DNA of 5,239 nucleotides, taken from contig JABGPX010000560.1 of NCBI GenBank assembly GCA_018644745.1, positions 1 through 5,239 of the forward strand. Direction: 5' to 3'. The translations under genes and the position numbers were made by a program. This document shows positions 1 through 5,239 of the stretch, piece after piece (the stretch's first letter is position 1; every line of letters begins with the position of its first letter). This stretch comes from Spirochaetales bacterium (GTDB lineage Bacteria > Spirochaetota > Spirochaetia > ARS1246). The notes under the pieces were generated by a model, which ran no database searches, had not been told where the DNA came from, and was given only the letters and a program-made list of their open reading frames with translations.

Positions 1-372
1 ATTGGGGATCTGTATTCGTACATCGTTTTTTACTTTTACCTGGCAGGCCAGACGCATGTCCCGTTCCTTTTCGGCCCGACTCATGAAAATCTCTTCGGTC
101 GGCAGAATTGGACCGCCGCCGTCAGGGACCTGTACCTTGCAGTAGCCGCATGTGCCTTTACCACCGCAGGATGAGGAGATTTCTATTCCAGCATCTATAA
201 GATAGGACATCAGGTTCTGACCGCCCTCTACCTTGTAGGTTGTTTCTTCTCCGTCTTTTTCTACAACGATTTTGCATTGTCCATAATTTACCAATAGCTT
301 ATCTGCGATGATGAGCAGGGCAGTAATGACCAGGAGGATCAGATTCATGATAATAACAGGCATAAAACTCAC
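1..372 (-). CDS. nqrF: NqrF-type subunit, N-terminal part (membrane anchor plus [2Fe-2S] ferredoxin domain), cut by window edge
   Basis: In Na+-translocating NADH:quinone reductase, NqrF takes electrons from NADH through FAD and a [2Fe-2S] cluster on the cytoplasmic side. The 124 visible codons show one membrane helix (about residues 5-23) and then a plant-type ferredoxin domain. Its cluster ligands are Cys69, Cys75, Cys78 and Cys110, giving C-x5-C-x2-C-x31-C in the motif CGGKGTCGYC and later RLACQV. The segment GGGPILPTEE between them is also typical of NqrF. Positions and spacing match classical NqrF almost exactly as I remember it, and are unlike RnfB, which carries [4Fe-4S] clusters. The GTG start at 372 is chosen because an AGGGAG site lies 7 nt upstream; an in-frame ATG at 363 would be too far away. 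The gene begins 14 nt after nqrE. The FAD/NADH-binding half would lie beyond position 1 and is unseen, so a shorter or different fusion protein remains possible. Confidence 0.87.
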   Translation of the reverse strand, partial: MSFMPVIIMNLILLVITALLIIADKLLVNYGQCKIVVEKDGEETTYKVEGGQNLMSYLIDAGIEISSSCGGKGTCGYCKVQVPDGGGPILPTEEIFMSRAEKERDMRLACQVKVKNDVRIQIPN

Positions 373-388
373 AGCATCTCTCCCTTTT
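373..388 (-). promoter_or_regulatory. Ribosome binding site supporting the GTG start of nqrF
   Basis: On the minus strand the stretch AAAAGGGAGAG overlaps the TAA stop of nqrE. Its AGGGAG core (385-380) sits 7 nt before the GTG at 372, an ideal distance. It is 16 nt from the in-frame ATG at 363. This decides the start codon in favour of GTG. Confidence 0.65.
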
Positions 389-974
389 ACAGATTCACTA
401 CACCGGCGAAGCCAAGGAAAGCCAAGGCTATTATACCGGATGTTACCATGATAATACCGGGGCCTCTCATCCCTTTGGGGACTTCACCGATAAGTTTTAA
501 TTTCTCGTTTATTGCGGCGACAATTACTATGGCAACTATCCAGCCGACCGCGGATCCGAACGCAAATACAATCGTGGTAAGATAGTTGTACTCTCGGATT
601 ACCAGGAAGAGTGATACCGCCAAAACGGTGCAGTTTACCGTGATGAGCGGCAGAAAGATTCCAAATGCCGCCTGCAGAGGCGGAAAGAACCGTTCCATAA
701 TCATTTCAACCAACTGAACACTGGCTGCAATCACGATAATGAACACGATGTAATAGATAAGCTCAGTTCCCGTGGGTACGAGAATGAGATTGTATATAGG
801 CCAGTTGATTAACGCTGTTAGGGTAACGACAAAAATAACCGCGAATCCCATTCCCGATGCAGTACGCAGATTTTTTGAAAGTGATATGAACGGGCACATG
901 CCTAGCAGATATGTGAATGCCATGTTGTGGGTAAGTATTGCTGCGGCGAAAATTGTAAGTAGACTTATTGCCAT
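387..974 (-). CDS. nqrE: NqrE / RnfA-family integral membrane subunit
   Basis: A 195-residue, strongly hydrophobic protein with about six membrane helices, the usual size for NqrE/RnfA. With its paralogue NqrD/RnfE it forms the inverted-repeat membrane pair that holds an iron centre between conserved half-helix cysteines. Those cysteines are visible as Cys27 in LGMCPF and Cys115 in LITVNC. The family signature FGIFLPLITVNC is intact. Several segments fit NqrE better than RnfA: MERFFPPL before the signature, REYNYL after it, FGSAVGW, and VPKGMRGPGI near the end. The GMCPF at the first cysteine is closer to RnfA, where NqrE tends to have GMCTF. A strong AAGGAG (987-982) lies 7 nt before the ATG and overlaps the stop of nqrD. 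Family assignment is secure; the Nqr versus Rnf label is my reading of motifs. Confidence 0.95.
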   Translation of the reverse strand: MAISLLTIFAAAILTHNMAFTYLLGMCPFISLSKNLRTASGMGFAVIFVVTLTALINWPIYNLILVPTGTELIYYIVFIIVIAASVQLVEMIMERFFPPLQAAFGIFLPLITVNCTVLAVSLFLVIREYNYLTTIVFAFGSAVGWIVAIVIVAAINEKLKLIGEVPKGMRGPGIIMVTSGIIALAFLGFAGVVNL

Positions 975-981
975 TTACGGG

Positions 982-987
982 CTCCTT
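982..987 (-). promoter_or_regulatory. Shine-Dalgarno site of nqrE overlapping the nqrD stop
   Basis: AAGGAG on the minus strand shares a base with the TAA stop codon of nqrD and lies 7 nt before the nqrE ATG. This is one of the strongest ribosome binding sites in the operon, and it fixes the ATG at 974 as the start. It may allow nqrE to be translated independently of nqrD. Confidence 0.6.
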
Positions 988-1607
988 TAATCCGATTCCA
1001 TCTTGGTGATCGTACGGGACACCCAGATAAATAGTGCTAATACGAAAAATGCGCCCGGTGCCATGGCCATGACGACCCAAGGAGTAAACCCGTCGGGCAT
1101 AACCTGGAAGCCGAGAATTGTTCCAAATCCGAGCACTTCACGAACGATTGCTATAAGGCTCAAAGTCAGTGTATAGCCGATTCCATTTGCCACAGCGTCA
1201 AGAATCGATTGACCGAAATTATTCTGTATATAAAATGCTTCGGCGCGACCCATGATGATGCAGTTTGTAATGATAAGGCCGACATATGGACCGATCGATT
1301 CGCTTGTGGTCGGGAAATATGCCTTCAGAAACCTATCTACGATAATCACGAACGACGCGATTACGAGCATATAGGCTATCATTCGTACTCGTCGGGGAAT
1401 CATTTTTCGCAGAAGGGAGACAATAATTGCTGTCGCTACGAGTACAAAAGTTACACCCGCTCCCATGGCAATCGCGTTCTCAACTTTATTTGAAACCGCA
1501 AGGGCGGAACAAATTCCGAGTATCATGGAGAAAATCGGATGATCTCGCCATACTCCGTTCATGAATGTCTGGAAGCTTTGTGTCTTCTTCAGGTCTTTTA
1601 TTGCCAT
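987..1607 (-). CDS. nqrD: NqrD / RnfE-family integral membrane subunit
   Basis: A 206-residue polytopic membrane protein, paralogous to NqrE/RnfA and of NqrD length; RnfE proteins are often somewhat longer at the C-terminus. It pairs with NqrE to hold the intramembrane iron centre and form part of the ion and electron path. The two ligand cysteines are Cys33 in GICSALAV and Cys116 in LIITNCIIMGRAEAF. Nqr-type wording includes VDRFLKAYF before the second motif and YVGLIITNC, where Rnf-type proteins usually read FIPLIVTNC. NGIGYTL and APGAFF follow. The ATG overlaps the stop of nqrC in TAATG, with GGAGG (1621-1617) 9 nt upstream. A 12-nt gap separates it from nqrE. Confidence 0.95.
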   Translation of the reverse strand: MAIKDLKKTQSFQTFMNGVWRDHPIFSMILGICSALAVSNKVENAIAMGAGVTFVLVATAIIVSLLRKMIPRRVRMIAYMLVIASFVIIVDRFLKAYFPTTSESIGPYVGLIITNCIIMGRAEAFYIQNNFGQSILDAVANGIGYTLTLSLIAIVREVLGFGTILGFQVMPDGFTPWVVMAMAPGAFFVLALFIWVSRTITKMESD

Positions 1608-2185
1608 TATTTGCTGCCTCCAAGCAAGTCTCGATATCTTGAGTGCTCCGCGTTGAGAAGATCGACAAATGCTTTACTTGACATTGTGGCGCCTGCAATC
1701 GAGTCGATCTTTGTGCTGGTAGTGCCTTTTCCCGGGGTAACCAATTCCAGCTGAGGAGAGAAGGTTTTTCCGACAAACATACGGAGGTAGAGCTCTTCAG
1801 CGATGCGGCTGCCGAGACCAGGAGTTTCTTCCTGCTGCATGATAGTAAGCCCGGCAATATTTACCAAATCCTGGTTCATCGCGAGAATCCCTGTTATCGG
1901 GCCCCACAGCCCGGCACCTTCATAGGGCAGAGCATAATCGCCGTTTGCAGAGATATAATAAGTGGTATCTTCTTTTGTCTCAATTTTTACGTTATTCGCG
2001 AAGGTCTGTTCAACGTCTTCGATATCGAATGGAATTTCCAATGCTTCGAGTACGCTCGATTTGAGTTTGATTTCGATGTTCTTCTCAATGATAGGTGTCG
2101 TAAATGAATTAACGAGTACCAGAGATGTTGTAAGAATACTCCCTAAAATAATTACGAAGAGTATCATCATGAGCTTGTCTTTCAT
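1607..2185 (-). CDS. nqrC: NqrC / RnfG-family subunit with covalent FMN
   Basis: A 192-residue protein with one N-terminal membrane helix (about residues 5-27) and a soluble FMN-binding domain expected outside the cytoplasmic membrane. The family carries FMN through a phosphoester bond to a threonine. Here the motif DSIAGATMSS places it at Thr167, with alanine replacing the first serine of the common SGAT form. The flavin-domain landmark ETPGLGSRI (residues 120-128) is intact. The preceding GAGLWGPITGI (90-100) is the NqrC-like version of this region. The length is close to RnfG and shorter than the roughly 250-residue proteobacterial NqrC. The ATG overlaps the stop of nqrB in TAATG, and the stop overlaps nqrD in the same way, so translation is probably coupled. 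Confidence 0.93.
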   Translation of the reverse strand: MKDKLMMILFVIILGSILTTSLVLVNSFTTPIIEKNIEIKLKSSVLEALEIPFDIEDVEQTFANNVKIETKEDTTYYISANGDYALPYEGAGLWGPITGILAMNQDLVNIAGLTIMQQEETPGLGSRIAEELYLRMFVGKTFSPQLELVTPGKGTTSTKIDSIAGATMSSKAFVDLLNAEHSRYRDLLGGSK

Positions 2186-3210
2186 TACTCTGCCGTCCTG
2201 TACTTAGCTTTCAATACAAAATGATCGATCAGCGGCGTAAGCGCGTTCATGAAGATAATGCTGAACATTACTCCTTCGGTGTAACCGGAGAATGATCTGA
2301 TTACCACCGTGAGCAGTCCGCACATAATACCGAAAATGATCTTACTCTCCTTATTATATGGAGATGTCACCGGATCGGTTGCCATGAACATGGCTCCGAA
2401 CAATAGTCCCCCGGAAAGTACCTGAAACAGAGGCGGTGCGATGGTTTCCGGTGAAATCAAGTTACCGAGCCAGGAGATTATCGCGACCGATCCGATATAT
2501 GCAATAGGCACCCGCCAGTTGGCGACCTTGGAGAGCATGAGAAAAATCCCTCCAATGATAATGCCCAATCTGAATACCTCTCCAATGCTTCCCGCTACAT
2601 TTCCGATAAGCATATCCATGAGCGGGGTCAGCTCACCGGCGGTTTTGAAGGTTGCAAGAGGAGTTGCGGTGGTGATGGCGTCGGTAAAAGGCTTCTGCCA
2701 GGAGGCTGACATGATTTCGGGAAATGCTATGGTAATGAACAAGCGGCCGACAAGTGCCGGATTAAAAATATTTCTGCCGGTTCCCCCGAAGACTTCCTTG
2801 CCGAAAAACACGCCAATTGCACATCCGACTACAACTACCCAGATTGGGGTTGTTGGAGGCAGAACCAGCGGGAAGATCAGGCCGGTGACGAGGAATCCTT
2901 CCTCTATTTCGCGCTTGCGTATGAGAGCGAATGCCACTTCCACAATACCGCCGGCCACGTATGACGCGATAATCATGAGAAGGACGCGCCAGCCGAAAAA
3001 CACAACTGCTCCGACCGTAGCGGGTAGAAGGCCTATAATCGCGAAGGACATATATCGCTTTATCTCTATATGATCGACCACGTGGGGCGCACCTGCGGTG
3101 AGCTCGGTAGGCCCGAAAATTATACCGTCGAGGGTTTCAAATATCGCGGCAAACGGTTTGAAAAGCTTTGTCTGTGCCGTCTTGTGCAGCAGTTTCTGAA
3201 TTCCCTTCAT
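2185..3210 (-). CDS. nqrB: NqrB / RnfD-family membrane subunit with covalent FMN
   Basis: A 341-residue protein with roughly ten membrane helices. In this family it is the ion-channel-forming subunit and carries an FMN on a threonine. The likely site is Thr183 in DAITTATPL (177-185), which resembles the TxATPL form I associate with RnfD more than the SGAT form of NqrB. Much of the rest reads like NqrB: an amphipathic N-terminal extension of about 45 residues before the first helix, HVVDHIEIKRYM (43-54), REIEEGFLVT (100-109), KEVFGGTGRNIFNPAL (138-153), GNVAGSIGEV (203-212) and FMATDPVTSP (275-284). It abuts the rnfC-like stop with no gap, and AAGGG (3225-3221) lies 10 nt upstream. Membership is certain; its assignment between the two branches is mixed. 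Confidence 0.95.
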   Translation of the reverse strand: MKGIQKLLHKTAQTKLFKPFAAIFETLDGIIFGPTELTAGAPHVVDHIEIKRYMSFAIIGLLPATVGAVVFFGWRVLLMIIASYVAGGIVEVAFALIRKREIEEGFLVTGLIFPLVLPPTTPIWVVVVGCAIGVFFGKEVFGGTGRNIFNPALVGRLFITIAFPEIMSASWQKPFTDAITTATPLATFKTAGELTPLMDMLIGNVAGSIGEVFRLGIIIGGIFLMLSKVANWRVPIAYIGSVAIISWLGNLISPETIAPPLFQVLSGGLLFGAMFMATDPVTSPYNKESKIIFGIMCGLLTVVIRSFSGYTEGVMFSIIFMNALTPLIDHFVLKAKYRTAE

Positions 3211-4680
3211 CTATTCTATTCCCTTGAGGGTGAACTCACCCTTGATCTTAGCTGCGTCGCTTATACCTTCATCTGTTAAGAGATCTTTGCCTTTCTTCAG
3301 CAAGCTGGATACCGGTATCTTGGATGGACAGACATATGTGCAGAGGTTGCAGTCGATGCATTTGAAAATACCGAATCGCTGAATTGATTCGTCAATTATG
3401 TCACGCTGTACGTAACGATGGAGAAGGTTGGGCAGAATGCCGACCGGGCACACTTCGGCGCAAAAGGAGCATGAGAGACATGCCCGTTCTTCGCCATGGA
3501 TATTGGTATCTATTTTCTTTCGCAAAGGCATGAAGGCCGTCGGGAAAGTGTTCGAGTATGAGTCCTTTGAAAATCCGGGCGAAGCGAAAGACATGAGCTC
3601 AGTGGATCGTGCCTCCGGGATGGAATAGACCGCCCTGCAGGTTCGTGTAACCGGCAGCGAGAGATCCGTAATCACCGGGCCGTCCATCAAACTGTCACAG
3701 ACAATTCGGTATTCACCATCTTTCTTACCGTTTTCTTCTATAATAGTCGCGCCCGGGGTGCCGATCGGAACCCGAAGATACAGGTTTTCACTAAATCCTG
3801 TTCCTCCCAGGGCTATTATTCGACTGATTACCGGCATTCCGTCGGTAACTGCATCAAAAATATGAAGGATTGTTTGAACCGACACCACGGTTACGCCGAT
3901 ATTCGCGGCGGTAAATCCATAGGGAAACCCGCCTCCGACAATCGTGGGCACCAGAACTTCCTCTCGGCTTTGAGGATACTTATCACTCACTACCGCCACC
4001 GAGATTTCGGTGCCGCCAAAAGCCGCTTCAAGATCCGCGGTGATTTTTTTCCCGTTTTTGCCAACTGCGACAGCAAATGAAACATTGGGCAGTGCCCTTT
4101 TCAGTATCCTGCATCCGGCGGTGAAGTTGTCCAGTGCATTTCCCGCAAGGAATACCGAAGCCGAAACCGGGAGCAGATCATCTTCAACAGCGTTGACTAT
4201 TACGTGATCAGTCTCTTCCGGTGTTATTACCGAGCTTTTGAATTGGGTCGGAATACCGCAGGAATCAAGCGACGCGGCTCCAGACAAATAAATCAATTCA
4301 GCAATCTTTTCGGGCTGCAGATTCTCCCAGGCCGGATCATACCCGGCAAGCCGTTGTACAGAATCCGGCTCATTCTCTTGTGCAGAATCTATGATTATTG
4401 CAGGAATCTCTTTTTCACCAACTGCTGCAATTTCTGAGACCACGCCGGTAACCGGAGAATGAACCGGACTGCCGTATGAATCGGTAGATTCACCGATGAT
4501 TTGTCCCTTTTTTACCGTATCTCCCTGATCAACTATCGGGGTAGCCGGATCGCCGCACCCTTGTTTGAGAGGGATTACAACAGTATGGGAGGCTTTTTGT
4601 TCGACAACTTTGGGCGCCGCTTCGCCTTTAAAGTTCTTGAACCTGTAGCCGCCTTTAAACGCCTTCTTAGGATTGCTCAT
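3211..4680 (-). CDS. rnfC: RnfC/NqrA-family subunit with two [4Fe-4S] motifs (hybrid features)
   Basis: A 489-residue soluble protein expected on the cytoplasmic face of the complex. The N-terminus has FKGGYRFK and a biotinyl/lipoyl-like fold (about residues 30-85, with GDTVKKGQIIG and SPVHSPVTG) as in RnfC. The middle (235-307) is RnfC-like, including YPQSREEVL and LRVPIGTP. The C-terminus holds two full ferredoxin motifs: Cys401/404/407/411 and Cys441/444/447/451. In RnfC, a GLGGAGFPT loop and an NGAECEP motif help bind FMN and NADH. The equivalent places here read SGAASLDSCGIPT (133-145) and NAVEDDLLPV (163-172), so that site looks lost, as in NqrA. Residues 364-380 (SFASPGF, then SYSNTFP) also recall NqrA. 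I conclude it is RnfC-related but probably not the NADH-oxidising subunit. A weak AAAGAG site precedes the ATG by 6 nt. Confidence 0.9.
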   Translation of the reverse strand: MSNPKKAFKGGYRFKNFKGEAAPKVVEQKASHTVVIPLKQGCGDPATPIVDQGDTVKKGQIIGESTDSYGSPVHSPVTGVVSEIAAVGEKEIPAIIIDSAQENEPDSVQRLAGYDPAWENLQPEKIAELIYLSGAASLDSCGIPTQFKSSVITPEETDHVIVNAVEDDLLPVSASVFLAGNALDNFTAGCRILKRALPNVSFAVAVGKNGKKITADLEAAFGGTEISVAVVSDKYPQSREEVLVPTIVGGGFPYGFTAANIGVTVVSVQTILHIFDAVTDGMPVISRIIALGGTGFSENLYLRVPIGTPGATIIEENGKKDGEYRIVCDSLMDGPVITDLSLPVTRTCRAVYSIPEARSTELMSFASPGFSKDSYSNTFPTAFMPLRKKIDTNIHGEERACLSCSFCAEVCPVGILPNLLHRYVQRDIIDESIQRFGIFKCIDCNLCTYVCPSKIPVSSLLKKGKDLLTDEGISDAAKIKGEFTLKGIE

Positions 4681-4686
4681 TATTTA

Positions 4687-4692
4687 CTCTTT
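4687..4692 (-). promoter_or_regulatory. Weak ribosome binding site of rnfC
   Basis: AAAGAG on the minus strand lies 6 nt before the rnfC ATG, in an AT-rich leader that follows the intergenic hairpin. It is a poorer match than the sites of the cytochrome, nqrD and nqrE. Together with the hairpin it suggests lower expression of the complex than of the cytochrome; that is inference. Confidence 0.35.
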
Positions 4693-4733
4693 AAAACAAA
4701 GATATTCCCGGACTCCGCGTGAGCGGGTCCGGG
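4690..4733 (-). terminator. GC-rich hairpin between cytochrome and rnfC, possible attenuator or partial terminator
   Basis: At 4733-4707 the minus-strand RNA can form an 11-bp stem: CCCGGAC pairs with GTCCGGG and CCGC with GCGG, around a TCAC loop and with one bulged A. Downstream comes AATATCTTTGTTTTAAA, a broken and somewhat distant T run, so termination would be inefficient at best. The hairpin starts about 20 nt after the cytochrome stop codon and ends about 26 nt before the rnfC ATG. It could partly end transcription, protect the 3' end of a cytochrome message, or mark a processing point that sets unequal expression. On the plus strand it has no T run, so it is not a terminator in that direction. 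Confidence 0.5.
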
Positions 4734-4753
4734 CAGCATAGGTTAGCTCTTAA

Positions 4754-5188
4754 TTACCAGTTTTTTGCGCCGGTTTTCATGGTCATTTCACCGGTGCTTG
4801 TGTTCAGTGAGTGGCAGGAGAGGCAATCTCCTCCATAGTATTCGATGAAATGATTTTCTTCCGGATTGTCGTAATGCGCACTGTGGGTGATGTTGTTGAG
4901 ATCTCCCGCGGGCATTTTTGGCTTGTGACACATCGCACAATCGGCGGGAAGCGTATTTACAATTCTTGAAATGTCCGGATGTCCGGAAATTTCTTTAAGG
5001 CTGACATTGAGCCGATAATCATCGCTATCTGTTTTTGCGTGACAATCAACACAGCCGTTTGGATGAGCGTCTTCTATTGTAATTCCTGCCAGTTGGACAT
5101 CGGTATCGGCCCAGGACAGAGCCAGCGCACCGGCCAGGATAAGGGCGGCTGCGAGTACGGGTATGAGCACTTTGCGTGTTATTCTCAT
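4754..5188 (-). CDS. Secreted triheme cytochrome c
   Basis: A 144-residue protein with a classical Sec signal peptide: positive MRITRK, a hydrophobic core (8-24), and probable cleavage after Ser-Trp-Ala at residue 27. This leaves a mature protein of about 117 residues in the periplasm or outside the membrane. Three CxxCH heme c motifs are visible: CVDCH (46-50), CAMCH (84-88) and CLSCH (122-126). Five further histidines (42, 70, 102, 105, 113) are enough to supply the second axial ligand to each heme, as in low-potential multiheme cytochromes of the c3/c7 kind. I do not recognise a named family. AAGGAG (5200-5195) lies 6 nt before the ATG. It is the first gene of the cluster, 73 nt ahead of rnfC, with a hairpin between. 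Known Rnf clusters of some Desulfovibrio and Methanosarcina species also have a multiheme cytochrome at this position, so exchange of electrons with the complex is likely but inferred. Confidence 0.9.
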   Translation of the reverse strand: MRITRKVLIPVLAAALILAGALALSWADTDVQLAGITIEDAHPNGCVDCHAKTDSDDYRLNVSLKEISGHPDISRIVNTLPADCAMCHKPKMPAGDLNNITHSAHYDNPEENHFIEYYGGDCLSCHSLNTSTGEMTMKTGAKNW

Positions 5189-5194
5189 ATCATT

Positions 5195-5200
5195 CTCCTT
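5195..5200 (-). promoter_or_regulatory. Ribosome binding site of the cytochrome gene
   Basis: AAGGAG on the minus strand lies 6 nt before the ATG at 5188 and supports that start, which also gives a complete signal peptide. The remaining 39 nt to the window edge show no convincing promoter, so the transcription start probably lies outside the window. Confidence 0.6.
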
Positions 5201-5239
5201 ATATGTATGTGTTTTCCGATGCTAAACAATACCATTCTT

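Noticed and set aside
361..363. ATG as an alternative start of nqrF
   Set aside because: It is in frame but 16 nt from the AGGGAG site, while the GTG at 372 is 7 nt away. The membrane anchor is intact with either start.
1..372. Calling the last gene rnfB
   Set aside because: RnfB binds [4Fe-4S] clusters with CxxCxxCxxxCP and related motifs. This fragment has only the plant-type [2Fe-2S] cysteine pattern of NqrF.
763..1080. Minus-strand open frame spanning the nqrD/nqrE junction
   Set aside because: It overlaps two conserved membrane-protein genes in another frame, is not membrane-like itself, and has no family signature.
1486..1857. Minus-strand open frame overlapping nqrC and nqrD
   Set aside because: It is an out-of-frame reading of two well-supported genes and shows no recognisable motif.
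2441..3073. Long open frame of 210 codons on the plus strand
   Set aside because: It lies wholly opposite nqrB, whose protein is a clear family match. The translated product is low-complexity and rich in proline, threonine and isoleucine, as expected for an antisense shadow, and there is no ribosome binding site in context.
3428..3628. Short plus-strand frame opposite the cluster-binding end of rnfC
   Set aside because: It is antisense to the highly conserved cysteine motifs and has no supporting context.
3211..4680. Calling this gene nqrA
   Set aside because: NqrA lacks the two complete [4Fe-4S] motifs seen here, and the N-terminal and middle regions read more like RnfC, despite NqrA-like features near residues 364-380.
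5201..5234. Possible promoter upstream of the cytochrome (TTGTTT, 16-17 nt, TACATA on the minus strand)
   Set aside because: The -10-like element would place the transcription start inside or right next to the ribosome binding site, leaving almost no leader, and the match to consensus is weak.

Overview
The window is essentially one gene cluster on the minus strand, read from about 5190 down to 1. It encodes an ion-pumping flavin/iron-sulfur oxidoreductase of the Rnf/Nqr superfamily. In transcription order it holds: a secreted triheme cytochrome c (5188-4754); a large RnfC-like subunit with two [4Fe-4S] motifs (4680-3211); the membrane flavoprotein NqrB/RnfD (3210-2185); the periplasm-facing flavoprotein NqrC/RnfG (2185-1607); the membrane pair NqrD/RnfE (1607-987) and NqrE/RnfA (974-387); and the start of an NqrF-type protein with an N-terminal membrane anchor and a [2Fe-2S] domain (372 to the window edge). 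The five genes after the cytochrome that end inside the window, plus the partial sixth, are packed with 1-nt overlaps or gaps of at most 14 nt. They look like one translationally coupled operon. No convincing gene lies on the plus strand.

The notable point is the subunit combination. Gene order fits both nqrABCDEF and rnfCDGEA. The four middle subunits carry several Nqr-type signatures, and the last gene is clearly of NqrF type, which Rnf complexes normally lack. The first gene is not a normal NqrA: it ends in two complete CxxCxxCxxxCP motifs like RnfC. It also lacks the glycine-rich FMN/NADH loop and acidic motif of RnfC, and a stretch just before the clusters resembles NqrA. No rnfB is visible. 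My inference is a mixed or intermediate Rnf/Nqr complex in which electrons enter from NADH at NqrF and the RnfC-like subunit is an iron-sulfur wire or docking module rather than an NADH dehydrogenase. The adjacent triheme cytochrome is a candidate electron partner on the outer face of the membrane.

The organism cannot be named from this sequence. Base composition looks close to balanced, Shine-Dalgarno sites are canonical, and a Sec-exported multiheme cytochrome sits next to a respiratory pump. This suggests an anaerobic or facultatively anaerobic bacterium, probably one that respires using cytochromes c. The main limit is that the window stops exactly after the [2Fe-2S] domain of the NqrF-like protein. 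The presence of its FAD/NADH domain, and of any rnfB further on, cannot be seen here.
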